In this document: positions 26,295 through 33,865 of the stretch, piece after piece | How the letters are laid out: each line of letters starts with the position of its first letter | How positions within the stretch are numbered: the first letter of the stretch is position 1 | Source: an uncultured bacterium | GTDB taxonomy: Bacteria > Cyanobacteriota > Vampirovibrionia > Gastranaerophilales > Gastranaerophilaceae | Length of the DNA: 64,000 nt | NCBI GenBank assembly: GCA_949282215.1 | Contig: CASDPF010000009.1 | Span: 33,592 to 97,591 of the forward strand | Direction of reading: 5' to 3' | The notes under the pieces: model-generated | What the model was told of the DNA's origin: nothing | Database searches by the model: none | Seen by the model: only the letters and a program-made list of their open reading frames with translations | Made by a program: the position numbers and the translations under genes

Positions 26295-26789
26295 CTAATT
26301 TGCCCCATCGAGCTTGATATTTTTAAAAACTTCAAGTCTCGGGTCGGTCAAGTCTTCCTCTTTAAGAAATTCTTTCCCATTACAATTTATACCACAAACT
26401 TTTTTATTTGGTAAATTTAATATTACAGATTGATACAATAAGTCATAAATATCAATTTCTTGTACACCATTTAAGTCTGTAATAAACTGTCCTTCTTTCA
26501 ATTCAGTTTCTTGATAATACTCATCGGACAAGGCATTTTTTGCAAACATTTCATCAATAGTGAAGTTCAAATCATATTTGAATTGATTAAGACATACATC
26601 ACATTCCAAATTCAAAATACCTGAGATATCACCACTGATTTCAATAAAATCTCCTAAAGATTTTATCACCAAATCAGCTTCAATCGGGCCATCAGAATCA
26701 ATTTCTTTAATTTTGTCCGAAAAGTGATATTCAAGAGTTTTTTCATCAGACTCTTCAATTTGTTCAATTGAAATAAGATGTTTAGACAT
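26295..26789 (-). CDS. yceD: YceD / DUF177 family protein
   Basis: 165 residues from ATG 26789 (MSKHLISIEQIEES). A longer in-frame start exists but would overlap the upstream gene by 53 bp and lacks an SD. DUF177 features: a long beta-rich first half, LNLECDVCLNQFKY with a Cys pair, and the conserved end CNGKEFLKEEDLTDPRLEVFKNI. In bacteria and plastids the family supports 23S rRNA accumulation, matching its position before rpmF. Start overlaps the stop of the 87-aa gene by 8 bp (ATGTCTAA), implying coupling. Confidence 0.88.
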   Translation of the reverse strand: MSKHLISIEQIEESDEKTLEYHFSDKIKEIDSDGPIEADLVIKSLGDFIEISGDISGILNLECDVCLNQFKYDLNFTIDEMFAKNALSDEYYQETELKEGQFITDLNGVQEIDIYDLLYQSVILNLPNKKVCGINCNGKEFLKEEDLTDPRLEVFKNIKLDGAN

Positions 26790-27045
26790 ATTGTTCTTCC
26801 TGCATAGCAACCGCTGCAACCTGATTAGATACAAAACAAACTTTTTTCAAAGGTCCTGTTGTTTCTTTTTCTACAAGCACTGCAGAAGCTGATTTCATCA
26901 GTTGAGTGATTTCAGAATACAAATCCTGAGGATTTTCAACATACAAAACTAATGGAGCTGTTGACCCTTTCAAAAAAACGAGAACTGAAGTTCTTTTTTT
27001 AATGTTTTGGGTATTCATATTTTGCGGATTAAACTGTTGTGCCAT
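26782..27045 (-). CDS. Unknown protein heading the yceD-rpmF operon
   Basis: 87 residues, not recognised. Gln/Asn-rich N-terminus (MAQQFNPQNMNTQN) then KKRTSVLVFLKGSTAPLVLYV and a mixed alpha/beta body that could form a small dimeric domain. SD AGGAG precedes ATG. Coupled to yceD through an 8-bp overlap and therefore likely expressed with it. Confidence 0.7.
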   Translation of the reverse strand: MAQQFNPQNMNTQNIKKRTSVLVFLKGSTAPLVLYVENPQDLYSEITQLMKSASAVLVEKETTGPLKKVCFVSNQVAAVAMQEEQYV

Positions 27046-27258
27046 AATTTTCTCCTATATTAACAAGTGTAACTATTTTAAACTAAAAACGAATTTTATG
27101 CAAATTTTTACATAATATATCCTTCTCTTTGGATGTGAAGTAAAGAGAAAGATATATAAACATATTTAATAACTATGCAGTTAATAGTCCAAGTGTGGAA
27201 TTAAAATAAATGGTAATACATATTAACTTATCAATACAAAGTAAGAGAAAGGATTTAT

Positions 27259-27720
27259 ATGAAAAAAAATTTTTACATCGTGATAATTATCGCATTATCA
27301 TTTGCACTTGGATATTCAGTGAATAATATAGCAATTTCTGATACCACACCAAGAGTAGCCGTAATTGATGCAGCAAAGATTGTTGCAAATTCAACTGCAG
27401 TAAAGAATTTAAAAGCCGAACAGGAAAAGAAAGTAAAAGAAATTCAAACAACATTGGATAAAGCGAAAGCAGAACTTTCAAAAGAAACAGATCCGGCAAA
27501 AATTGCCGCAATAGAAGAAAAATACAGAAATCAGGTAAATGCACAAAAAATAGCACTTGACACCGAATATAATAATAAATTAACACAAATTGATAATGAA
27601 ATAAGATCAACAGTAATCGAAAAAGCTAGAAACCTAAACTATGATTTAGTTTTACCCAAAAATATGGTCTACTTTGGCGGTGATGACATAACCGATGTTA
27701 TAGCAAAAGACATAAAATAA
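27259..27720 (+). CDS. OmpH/Skp-like periplasmic chaperone
   Basis: 153 residues with an N-terminal signal/anchor (YIVIIIALSFALGYSV), a VAVIDAAKIV strand, and a long coiled coil (about 55-125) rich in Lys/Glu/Gln, ending in YDLVLPKNMVYFGGDDITD. This is the Skp layout: trimeric holdase for outer-membrane proteins in the periplasm. SD AGAAAGGA. Divergent from the yceD operon over a 213-bp gap, and ended by a bidirectional terminator shared with the prepilin-like gene. Confidence 0.85.
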   Translation: MKKNFYIVIIIALSFALGYSVNNIAISDTTPRVAVIDAAKIVANSTAVKNLKAEQEKKVKEIQTTLDKAKAELSKETDPAKIAAIEEKYRNQVNAQKIALDTEYNNKLTQIDNEIRSTVIEKARNLNYDLVLPKNMVYFGGDDITDVIAKDIK

Positions 27721-27745
27721 AAAAACAGGCATTTTGCCTGTTTTT
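27721..27745 (+). terminator. Bidirectional terminator
   Basis: AAAAACAGGC, loop ATTTT, GCCTGTTTTT. Serves the Skp-like gene on plus and the convergent prepilin-like gene on minus. Confidence 0.85.
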
Positions 27746-27747
27746 TA

Positions 27748-28416
27748 TTACCATAATTTATGAGGATAATCCTCTTTAAATTCCCATCCATCACATTCTA
27801 AAAGTACTGAACACCTAATAGGATCATTTTTACAATTAGTTAAAGCTGTATCTCTATTGACGCAATGCCCATAAGCTCCAAAAAACTTACTCTTATTTCC
27901 CCAAAATGAATTTCTTTTAGTATCATTAAAACACATTAAAAAACGAAACCTATCATAACCATCTTTATCAGGAGATTTTCCAAGCCCATTCATATCATAT
28001 ATAATGTCAATACAAGCACCATTATGTAACATAAATTCAGACCCGTCTGTAAGCACAATTGTTTCATAATTATTATTACTATCCCATTTTTTTATACCTG
28101 CACTAACATATTTTAAATACGGTAAAATATACTTTTCAACAAAAGCTTTGTTCCAATCTGCATTTGCACCATAATCAACTTTACCTTCATCATTTTTTAA
28201 TTGATCAGCTTTTGTCCAATAGACAGCAGATCCATTATCTACTTCTGAGCGTATGATAGCCTGAGAAAGCGTACTGTAAAATTTCTTAATTCGAGTGGAA
28301 TATTCTTGTCTTTTATAGTTTGCAATCAATGTCGGCAATGTCATCGCTGCGACTATTCCGATTACTCCTAATGTTATTAGCACCTCTGCTAATGTAAATG
28401 CGTTTTTCTTTTTCAT
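27748..28416 (-). CDS. Prepilin-like protein with short leader
   Basis: 222 residues. Short leader MKKKNA then FTLAEVLITLGVIGIVAAMT, the prepilin peptidase site and hydrophobic N-helix, then the pseudopilin domain with C-terminal pattern DMNGLGKSPDKDGYDRFRF and several Cys. SD GGAGG 4 nt before ATG. Unlike its paralogues it is not fused to a G-tract leader; instead a separate leader ORF with an 11-G tract lies 142 bp upstream on the same strand. Confidence 0.9.
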   Translation of the reverse strand: MKKKNAFTLAEVLITLGVIGIVAAMTLPTLIANYKRQEYSTRIKKFYSTLSQAIIRSEVDNGSAVYWTKADQLKNDEGKVDYGANADWNKAFVEKYILPYLKYVSAGIKKWDSNNNYETIVLTDGSEFMLHNGACIDIIYDMNGLGKSPDKDGYDRFRFLMCFNDTKRNSFWGNKSKFFGAYGHCVNRDTALTNCKNDPIRCSVLLECDGWEFKEDYPHKLW

Positions 28417-28557
28417 AAGTCCTCCGTTTATCTTTATTTTTATTGCAACTTTTTCAAAAATTTTGCACCAAAAATTACCGTGTCACTTGGCACGGCTTGC
28501 TTTTCAGCTCTTTTTTGTTCAATAGGAGGTCTAAGTCAGAAATGCTTGATTTAACTG

Positions 28558-28608
28558 TTAGCTGGTAGCCCCCCCCCCCGAAATCCTATCTATTTGCGGT
28601 TTTTGCAT
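28558..28608 (-). CDS. Short leader ORF with G tract, upstream of a prepilin-like gene
   Basis: ATG 28608 has SD GAAGGAGG 4 nt upstream and reads MQKPQIDRISGGGATS then stop with the present 11 G. With 12 (or 9) G it would read on for 44 codons, ending in KPCQVTR at 28475. Neither frame reaches the prepilin at 28416, which has its own SD. It resembles the leader at 40158 (xxIxxISGGG), so it is probably a detached or decayed leader of the same type, or an upstream regulatory ORF. Confidence 0.55.
   Translation of the reverse strand: MQKPQIDRISGGGATS
28569..28579 (-). repeat. Homopolymeric tract, 11 G on the minus strand
   Basis: Eleven C on the plus strand, preceded on the minus strand by ATTTC as at 40129. 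Located 10 codons into a leader ORF upstream of the prepilin-like gene at 28416. Confidence 0.9.
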
Positions 28609-28696
28609 ACATCCTCCTTCGTTTGCGTTTATATTTATCATTATAAATTATTTCGGAAAGTTTTTCAACTCGTTAAAATATGCTATAATTCAAAAC

Positions 28697-30361
28697 ATGA
28701 ATGATAATTTAAAACAGACATTAAAACTTCTGCCCTCGCTTCCGGGGTGTTACATTTATTACAACAAAGACAATGAAATCATTTACGTTGGCAAAGCAAA
28801 AATTCTCAAACGCCGTGTAATGAGTTATTTCAATAAAAAGCACTACGACAGCGTAAAAGTCCAAGTTCTTGTATCCCAAATCGAGCGAATGGAATACATT
28901 ATCACAAATACAGAAGTTGAAGCTCTCATTCTTGAAAGTCATCTTATCAAAAAACACAAACCAAAATATAATATTTTATTAAAAGATGATAAAAAGTATC
29001 CTTATTTTCTTATTACGGATGAAGACTTTCCAAGAATAACCGTTGTAAGGAAAAAGAACATGAACCCCGAAAAAGGCCGCTATTACGGGCCATATACGGA
29101 TGTAAGGGCAATGTATTCAACATTGGATTTTTTGAAAAAAATCTTTCCACTTAAACAATGCAAAACTCCGAAATTCAAGGACAGACCTTGCCTGTATTAT
29201 CAAATAGGACGCTGTATGGCACCATGTCAGCAAAAAGTCACAAGCGAAGAATATAAAAACCTCGTAAAACAAGCCGAACTTTTTCTTGCAGGTAAACAAT
29301 CCGAACTTATGGCACAACTTATGGAGCAAATGCAAAAATACGCTGCTACAGAACAATTTGAAAAAGCAGCAAGGCTTCGTGACAGCTATAACGACCTTAA
29401 AAAAACTCTCGAAAAACAAAAGGTCGTCTACGAAAATACCAAACTAAACGAAGATATTATCTCTATGCTTAATGAAGACGGAATTTTTGCAATCGTAATC
29501 CTTATGATTAGAGAAGGACGTCTTATTGATAAAAAAGATTTTGTCTACGAAGTTGAAGAAGAAGATAAAACAGAATTTTTCGCAACTTTCTTCAAAGAAT
29601 ACTACAACACTCTCCAACTTGAATTCCCTGACAAAATTGTCTCAAACGAACTCGAAAATGTCGGAGAAAAAGCCCTCTATGAAGAATGGCTTGAAATTAT
29701 TGCACATAAAAAAGTCAAAATAAGTTACGGGAAATCAGCCCAAGGCAAAGAGCTTCAAATGCTCGCCGATAAAAATGCCCGTGTAGTCCTTGATAATGCC
29801 AAAATCAAAAAAATGGTTAAAATTAACGAGGACTTTAACGAAATCGGAGCCTACCTTGCAGAAAAACTTCATCTTAAAAACTTCCCTCACAGAATGGAAT
29901 GCTATGATATTTCACACATTCAAGGTACAAATACGGTAGCCTCAATGGTAGTATACATTAACGGTCTGCCTAAAAAATCCGAATACAGAAAATTCAAAAT
30001 TTGCTCTACAGAAGGTAAACCTGATGATTTTCAATCAATGAAAGAAGTCCTTACCCGCAGAATGTCACATCTTGGGGAAAAGAAATGGGAAAAACCGGAT
30101 TTGATGATAATAGACGGCGGAAAAGGCCAACTATCAAGCGTAATGGAAATTATGGAAGGACTTGGAGCAAAAGATATTGATGTCGTCAGCTTGGCAAAAC
30201 GTAATGAAGAAGTCTTTCTCCCGCACAAATCAGACTCAGTAATTCTTCCAAGAGATTCAGGAGCATTATTCTTATTCCAAAGAATTCGTGACGAAGCACA
30301 CCGATTTGCGATTACATACCATAGAGATCTCCGCTCAAAAGCTTTGAAAAACGGAAAATAA
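28697..30361 (+). CDS. uvrC: Excinuclease ABC subunit C, lacking the C-terminal HhH domain
   Basis: 554 residues; usual length is 590-630. GIY-YIG nuclease domain (GCYIYYNK, IIYVGKAKILKRRV, VEALILESHLIKKHKPKYN), UVR motif (about 195-235), and RNase H-like nuclease domain (MECYDISHIQGTNTVASMVVY, DLMIIDGGKGQL, DEAHRFAITYHR) are present. It stops right after YHRDLRSKALKNGK, where homologues continue into tandem helix-hairpin-helix motifs. The next gene (minus strand) starts within 1 bp, so no frameshifted tail is available. Makes dual incisions in nucleotide excision repair with UvrA and UvrB. Confidence 0.93.
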   Translation: MNDNLKQTLKLLPSLPGCYIYYNKDNEIIYVGKAKILKRRVMSYFNKKHYDSVKVQVLVSQIERMEYIITNTEVEALILESHLIKKHKPKYNILLKDDKKYPYFLITDEDFPRITVVRKKNMNPEKGRYYGPYTDVRAMYSTLDFLKKIFPLKQCKTPKFKDRPCLYYQIGRCMAPCQQKVTSEEYKNLVKQAELFLAGKQSELMAQLMEQMQKYAATEQFEKAARLRDSYNDLKKTLEKQKVVYENTKLNEDIISMLNEDGIFAIVILMIREGRLIDKKDFVYEVEEEDKTEFFATFFKEYYNTLQLEFPDKIVSNELENVGEKALYEEWLEIIAHKKVKISYGKSAQGKELQMLADKNARVVLDNAKIKKMVKINEDFNEIGAYLAEKLHLKNFPHRMECYDISHIQGTNTVASMVVYINGLPKKSEYRKFKICSTEGKPDDFQSMKEVLTRRMSHLGEKKWEKPDLMIIDGGKGQLSSVMEIMEGLGAKDIDVVSLAKRNEEVFLPHKSDSVILPRDSGALFLFQRIRDEAHRFAITYHRDLRSKALKNGK

Positions 30362-30700
30362 CTACCTACATTCTTTTAGCAACATTGACAAATTAACAAA
30401 ACTCATAGCAAGCAAATTAGTTTCATCAATAATATTCCCAAAAAGATTAAGAAAATCTTCGACTTTTTTCTTATCCTCATCAGAATAAGAATTATAAATT
30501 TGCGGAGAATTTTTAACTTTTTCAGCAATCTCACGAACTAACTGAACATTCGCAGTAAACACCGCAAACCGCATACCTAAATCTTTAAATTTCGGACAAA
30601 TAATATCCTCAAAACTATTACTTTTCAAAAATTCCTCAGAAAAGCTCTCCTTATTCTGCTCTGCATAAATATCATAAAATTTACTAAAAGTATTATTCAT
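30362..30700 (-). CDS. Unknown helical protein next to an XRE regulator
   Basis: 112 residues from ATG 30700 (GGGA 6 nt upstream); in-frame TTG 30730 or ATG 30706 are alternatives. Predicted all-helical, acidic, no motif or signal: FSKFYDIYAEQNKESF, then FKDLGMRFAVFTANVQL and DETNLLAMSFVNLSM. It ends 1 bp after uvrC in convergent orientation and is divergent from the XRE gene across about 59 bp, so the pair may be a regulated unit. Confidence 0.55.
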   Translation of the reverse strand: MNNTFSKFYDIYAEQNKESFSEEFLKSNSFEDIICPKFKDLGMRFAVFTANVQLVREIAEKVKNSPQIYNSYSDEDKKKVEDFLNLFGNIIDETNLLAMSFVNLSMLLKECR

Positions 30701-30759
30701 AAGCATTCCCGTACTCGTAGTCAGTTCCAATAATCAGAGTCTATCACTAAAATAAAAAT

Positions 30760-30969
30760 ATGACAAATAGTACGTTAACAAATGTTTATAAAAATATCAA
30801 AAAATATAGAACTGAGAAAAAACTTTCGCAATTCAAACTGGCTGAAATAACTGACCTTTCAGAAGATTACATTTCATTAATTGAAACCGGAAAAAGAGTT
30901 CCGAGTTTGAAAACATTATGTAAAATTGCCGATGCGTTGGAGATTGAAGTTTACAAATTTTTCTTGTAG
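30760..30969 (+). CDS. XRE-family HTH transcriptional regulator
   Basis: 69 residues, a single Cro/CI helix-turn-helix domain: KKLSQFKLAEITDLSEDYIS followed by LIETGKRVPSLKTLCKIADALE. No effector domain. Such one-domain repressors often control a divergent neighbour, here the 112-aa protein. It is followed 41 bp later by tpiA. Confidence 0.88.
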   Translation: MTNSTLTNVYKNIKKYRTEKKLSQFKLAEITDLSEDYISLIETGKRVPSLKTLCKIADALEIEVYKFFL

Positions 30970-31010
30970 TATAATCATGTCAATGGTTGACTAAAAAAAG
31001 GAGAGAAATT

Positions 31011-31814
31011 ATGTCAAGAAAACCAATTATCGCAGGAAACTGGAAAATGAATTTGCTTCAATCAGAAGCTAAATCAGTTTTTGAAGGCGTAAAAGAATTC
31101 GTAAAAGATTACACAGCAAAAGAATTACCTACAGTAGTTATAGCTCCTGTATTCACATCAATCGCAGCAGTAGAAGCAGTTAAATGTGACTGCGGATGCG
31201 GCGGAAATAAAATTTCTATCGCAGGTCAAAACTGCCACTGGGAATCATCAGGTGCATATACCGGTGAAATTTCTGTAGAAATGTTAAAAGATGCAGGCTG
31301 TGATTATGTAATCATCGGTCACTCAGAAAGAAGACAATACTTCTCAGAAACAGATGAAATGATTAATAAAAAAGCAAAAGCAATCCTCGCAGGCGGTCTA
31401 ATCCCTATTATCTGCTGCGGTGAAACTCTTGAACAAAGAGAAGAAGGCGTTACAGATTCTTGGATTGCAGGACAAATCAAAGCTGCTTTAGAAGGAATTT
31501 CTTCTGAAGATGTTGCAAAATCAGTAATCGCTTACGAACCAATCTGGGCTATCGGAACAGGCAAAACTTGTGATTCTGACGAAGCAAACAGAGTTATCGC
31601 TATGATTAGAAGTGTTGTAAAAGAAGTTGCAGGTGCTGAAGCTGCTGATTCTATCAGAATTCTTTACGGCGGTTCAGTAAAACCTTCTACAATCGCAGAA
31701 CAAATGTCAAAATCTGACATCGACGGTGCATTAGTAGGTGGTGCTTCATTGAAAGCTGAAAGCTTCAACGAAATTATCGCTAATACTATGAAAGCTGTTA
31801 TGTGCAACGTATAA
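31011..31814 (+). CDS. tpiA: Triosephosphate isomerase
   Basis: 267 residues from ATG 31011, chosen for the SD AAAGGAG and the standard start (MSRKPIIAGNWKMN). Interconverts DHAP and GAP. Catalytic His in IIGHSERRQYF and Glu in AYEPIWAIGTGKT; phosphate loop LYGGSVKP. An unusual Cys-rich insertion, VKCDCGCGGNK, lies in the loop before SIAGQNCHWE. Followed by a strong terminator. Confidence 0.96.
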   Translation: MSRKPIIAGNWKMNLLQSEAKSVFEGVKEFVKDYTAKELPTVVIAPVFTSIAAVEAVKCDCGCGGNKISIAGQNCHWESSGAYTGEISVEMLKDAGCDYVIIGHSERRQYFSETDEMINKKAKAILAGGLIPIICCGETLEQREEGVTDSWIAGQIKAALEGISSEDVAKSVIAYEPIWAIGTGKTCDSDEANRVIAMIRSVVKEVAGAEAADSIRILYGGSVKPSTIAEQMSKSDIDGALVGGASLKAESFNEIIANTMKAVMCNV

Positions 31815-31830
31815 GTTTTTGCATACAAAA

Positions 31831-31859
31831 AAAAGACGCCCTTTAACAGGGCGTCTTTT
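31831..31859 (+). terminator. Intrinsic terminator of tpiA
   Basis: AAAAGACGCCCT pairs perfectly with AGGGCGTCTTTT (12 bp, 5-nt loop) followed by T-rich sequence. A second weaker hairpin with a T8 run lies at about 31889-31920. Confidence 0.88.
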
Positions 31860-31926
31860 ATATTTTTAAGTAATGATTTCTCAAAAACCATCTTCAAAAT
31901 TTGAAGGTGTTTTTTTTGTACTAAAA

Positions 31927-31955
31927 AAGCGTCCTTTAAAAAATAAAGAACGCTT
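31927..31955 (-). terminator. Intrinsic terminator of the iron alcohol dehydrogenase
   Basis: AAGCGTCCTTTA (31927-31938) with TAAAGAACGCTT (31944-31955), one mismatch on this strand that becomes G-U on the minus-strand RNA, and a T run on the minus strand. Lies between convergent tpiA and the dehydrogenase. Confidence 0.75.
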
Positions 31956-31978
31956 CTTTTTTTTAAGATTTTTAGAAC

Positions 31979-33187
31979 TTATAGAGGTTTTATTGAATCT
32001 CTGTAAATTGCTTCAACAACATCTCGTCCGTTGCCTGAAGGTCCGATATCAATCAATCCGCCAAGAGATGGTGTTGTATAAACCAAATCAACGAGTTTAT
32101 CAACATCAGCTTCAGTAAAGCCTTCATCTGTCAACTTTTCAGGAACACCAACGGAAGCTAACCAGCTTTGTACTTCTTTTGCAGCTTTTTCAGCTTCAGA
32201 AGCTTCACCTTTTAACCCTGGTGCAATCGGTGCAAGAATATCAGCTAATACATGCGGTCTGCCTTTGTAAATTGTCTTGATTACGGCAGGCAAGAGAATT
32301 GCAAGTCCCAAACCGTGTGACAATTCAGGTTTTACAGCACTCAAAGGGTGTTCAAGTGCGTGTGTATAGTGCAATAGACCGTTATCAAAGCTTACTCCGC
32401 CCATCATAGCAGCATAAGCCAAGAAATATCTCGCTTCCAAATCATCAGGATTTTCAAGTGCTTTTGGTAAATATTTAGCTACGAGTTCAATAACTTCTTT
32501 TGCAAGAGAAATTGAATATGGAGAAGCAACAGCAGAAGTAGCAGCTTCTACAACGTGGTTTACAGCGTCAATTGACACATATCTTGTCTGTTTTGGAGAC
32601 AATTTTGTCATCAATTGAGGGTCATCAATTGCATACATCGGATAAATACAATCGTAAGCGATTGCAGGTTTAAAGTTTTTAGCTAAATTAGTTACAACAG
32701 CAAATCTGTTAGTTTCTGTACCTGTACCGTGAGTTAAGTTAATTGATACAATCGGTACAGCCTTGTCTGGTGCAAATTCAAAGTCGTAAATATTTTCTGC
32801 AGTTTTATCAGGGTATTCAAGCAAGATTGCAACAGATTTACCTGCATCTGTCGGAGAACCCCCGCCGATTGCAATAACTGCTTTTGCACCAAATTCTCTT
32901 GCCATTTTTGCTGCTGCATTAACATGATCCGTTGTAGGGTTTGGAGTAACCTGATCATAATTTACGTATCCGATACCGTTGTCTTTCAACGCTTTTTCTA
33001 CATAATCCCAAGCCCCTGTTGCTTTATAAGCGTTACGGCCTGACATTACTATAACTTTATCAATACCTTTATCTTTCAAAACTTTTGCGATGTCATCAAT
33101 TTTTTTGATAGCACCAACACCAAAATAAACCGTGGTTCTTGTGCGGATTTCTTTAATGTCGTTAATGTTAATATCCTTTTCCCACAT
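31979..33187 (-). CDS. Iron-containing (group III) alcohol dehydrogenase
   Basis: 402 residues. NAD(P)-binding GGGSPTDAGKS, metal ligands Asp and His in SIDAVNHVVEAATS and further His in YTHALEHPLSAV and LSHGLGLAILLP. Family members reduce aldehydes or ketones, or oxidise alcohols, in fermentation; the exact substrate is open. SD AAAGGAG before ATG. It is preceded by a structured, about 110-nt mRNA leader with its own promoter. Confidence 0.92.
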   Translation of the reverse strand: MWEKDININDIKEIRTRTTVYFGVGAIKKIDDIAKVLKDKGIDKVIVMSGRNAYKATGAWDYVEKALKDNGIGYVNYDQVTPNPTTDHVNAAAKMAREFGAKAVIAIGGGSPTDAGKSVAILLEYPDKTAENIYDFEFAPDKAVPIVSINLTHGTGTETNRFAVVTNLAKNFKPAIAYDCIYPMYAIDDPQLMTKLSPKQTRYVSIDAVNHVVEAATSAVASPYSISLAKEVIELVAKYLPKALENPDDLEARYFLAYAAMMGGVSFDNGLLHYTHALEHPLSAVKPELSHGLGLAILLPAVIKTIYKGRPHVLADILAPIAPGLKGEASEAEKAAKEVQSWLASVGVPEKLTDEGFTEADVDKLVDLVYTTPSLGGLIDIGPSGNGRDVVEAIYRDSIKPL

Positions 33188-33297
33188 AGAAAAACTCTCC
33201 TTTCTATTTCTAATCCAGTGTCACCTGCCACACCAAGCTGACGCTTGCAGTAAAAGGCTCACCTAATCCGTGAAAGGTTCTAAAACCCTTACGGCAC
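33188..33297 (-). promoter_or_regulatory. Structured 5' leader of the alcohol dehydrogenase mRNA (riboswitch-like candidate)
   Basis: Two hairpins can be drawn: 33268-33294 (CCGT/ACGG plus AGGGTT/AACCTT) and 33225-33250 (CTGC/GCAG plus AAGC/GCTT with GTCA loop), then the SD. The sequence is richer in G+C than most gaps here. It matches no riboswitch consensus I can recall. A 29-codon frame (33299-33210) exists but its ATG lies at the predicted start site and has no SD. Confidence 0.45.
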
Positions 33298-33303
33298 ATG
33301 GGT

Positions 33304-33332
33304 ATTATAGTCTTTTTTTCCATGATTTGCAA
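33304..33332 (-). promoter_or_regulatory. Predicted promoter of the alcohol dehydrogenase
   Basis: -35 TTGCAA (33332-33327), 17-bp spacer, perfect -10 TATAAT (33309-33304). The transcription start would be near 33297, giving a leader of about 110 nt. Confidence 0.65.
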
Positions 33333-33348
33333 GGGGGAAGTAGACTAA

Positions 33349-33558
33349 CTATTGTCGCTTTACAAATTTCAAATCATAACCAAGAACATCGCCGTAGAAC
33401 TGGGCTTCATCGTATTGCATAGTCCCGTTGTTTAGTTTACGTACAATACTTTCAGGTTTTATTTGCTTTGATGACTTTTGACTTGCTTTTTCTGCAAGCT
33501 TCTTAATTGTTATGCATTCTTTTAGTAATATAACTCGCAAATCTTCATTTATACCCAT
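33349..33558 (-). CDS. Small HTH-like regulator, copy 2 of a divergent two-gene module
   Basis: 69 residues from ATG 33558 (MGINEDLRVILL); an ATG at 33567 overlaps the -10 box and is not preferred. HTH-like pattern ITIKKLAEKASQ, then PESIVRKLNNGTMQYDEA and LGYDLKFVKR, similar to the protein at 18147-18392. TATAAT (33571-33566) lies exactly 7 nt before the ATG, the same geometry as copy 1, again predicting a leaderless mRNA. Divergent from the small protein at 33674. Confidence 0.7.
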   Translation of the reverse strand: MGINEDLRVILLKECITIKKLAEKASQKSSKQIKPESIVRKLNNGTMQYDEAQFYGDVLGYDLKFVKRQ

Positions 33559-33673
33559 AAAAAACATTATACAGAATTTCCTAATGATTGACTTTTATAT
33601 TCAATAATGTTATTTTTAATGTAAAATATTGCACTTACATTCAATTTATTACATATAAGATTAAGGAGTATAA

Positions 33674-33865
33674 ATGGATCAACTTACACCTGATGACAAA
33701 CTCAAAATTATTGCGTCAGAAATATTTGCAATAAAAAATATTCAAACACTTTTGAAAGACTCATTTTCTTTAAAAGAATTTGAGGGGAAAGGGAATATAT
33801 ACCCTTATTTAATGCTGGTTGAGCAAATGGAGGGACATATTTATAACATTACAAAGTTGATTTGA
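33674..33865 (+). CDS. Small helical protein, copy 2 of a divergent two-gene module
   Basis: 63 residues ([20 protein letters not shown] ... YNITKLI), predicted helical. Related in start, length and layout to the protein at 18475. SD AAGGAG at good spacing. A possible promoter is TTGACT (33588-33593) with TATTTT 17 bp later. The last 17 bp overlap the convergent UDP-glucuronate decarboxylase gene. Function unknown. Confidence 0.65.
   Translation: MDQLTPDDKLKIIASEIFAIKNIQTLLKDSFSLKEFEGKGNIYPYLMLVEQMEGHIYNITKLI

Noticed and set aside
31873..32118. 81-codon plus-strand ORF after tpiA
   Set aside because: Covers two terminator hairpins and the antisense of the dehydrogenase C-terminus; composition follows the hairpins.
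33210..33299. 29-codon ORF in the alcohol dehydrogenase leader
   Set aside because: Its ATG coincides with the predicted transcription start and has no SD; RNA structure explains the region better.
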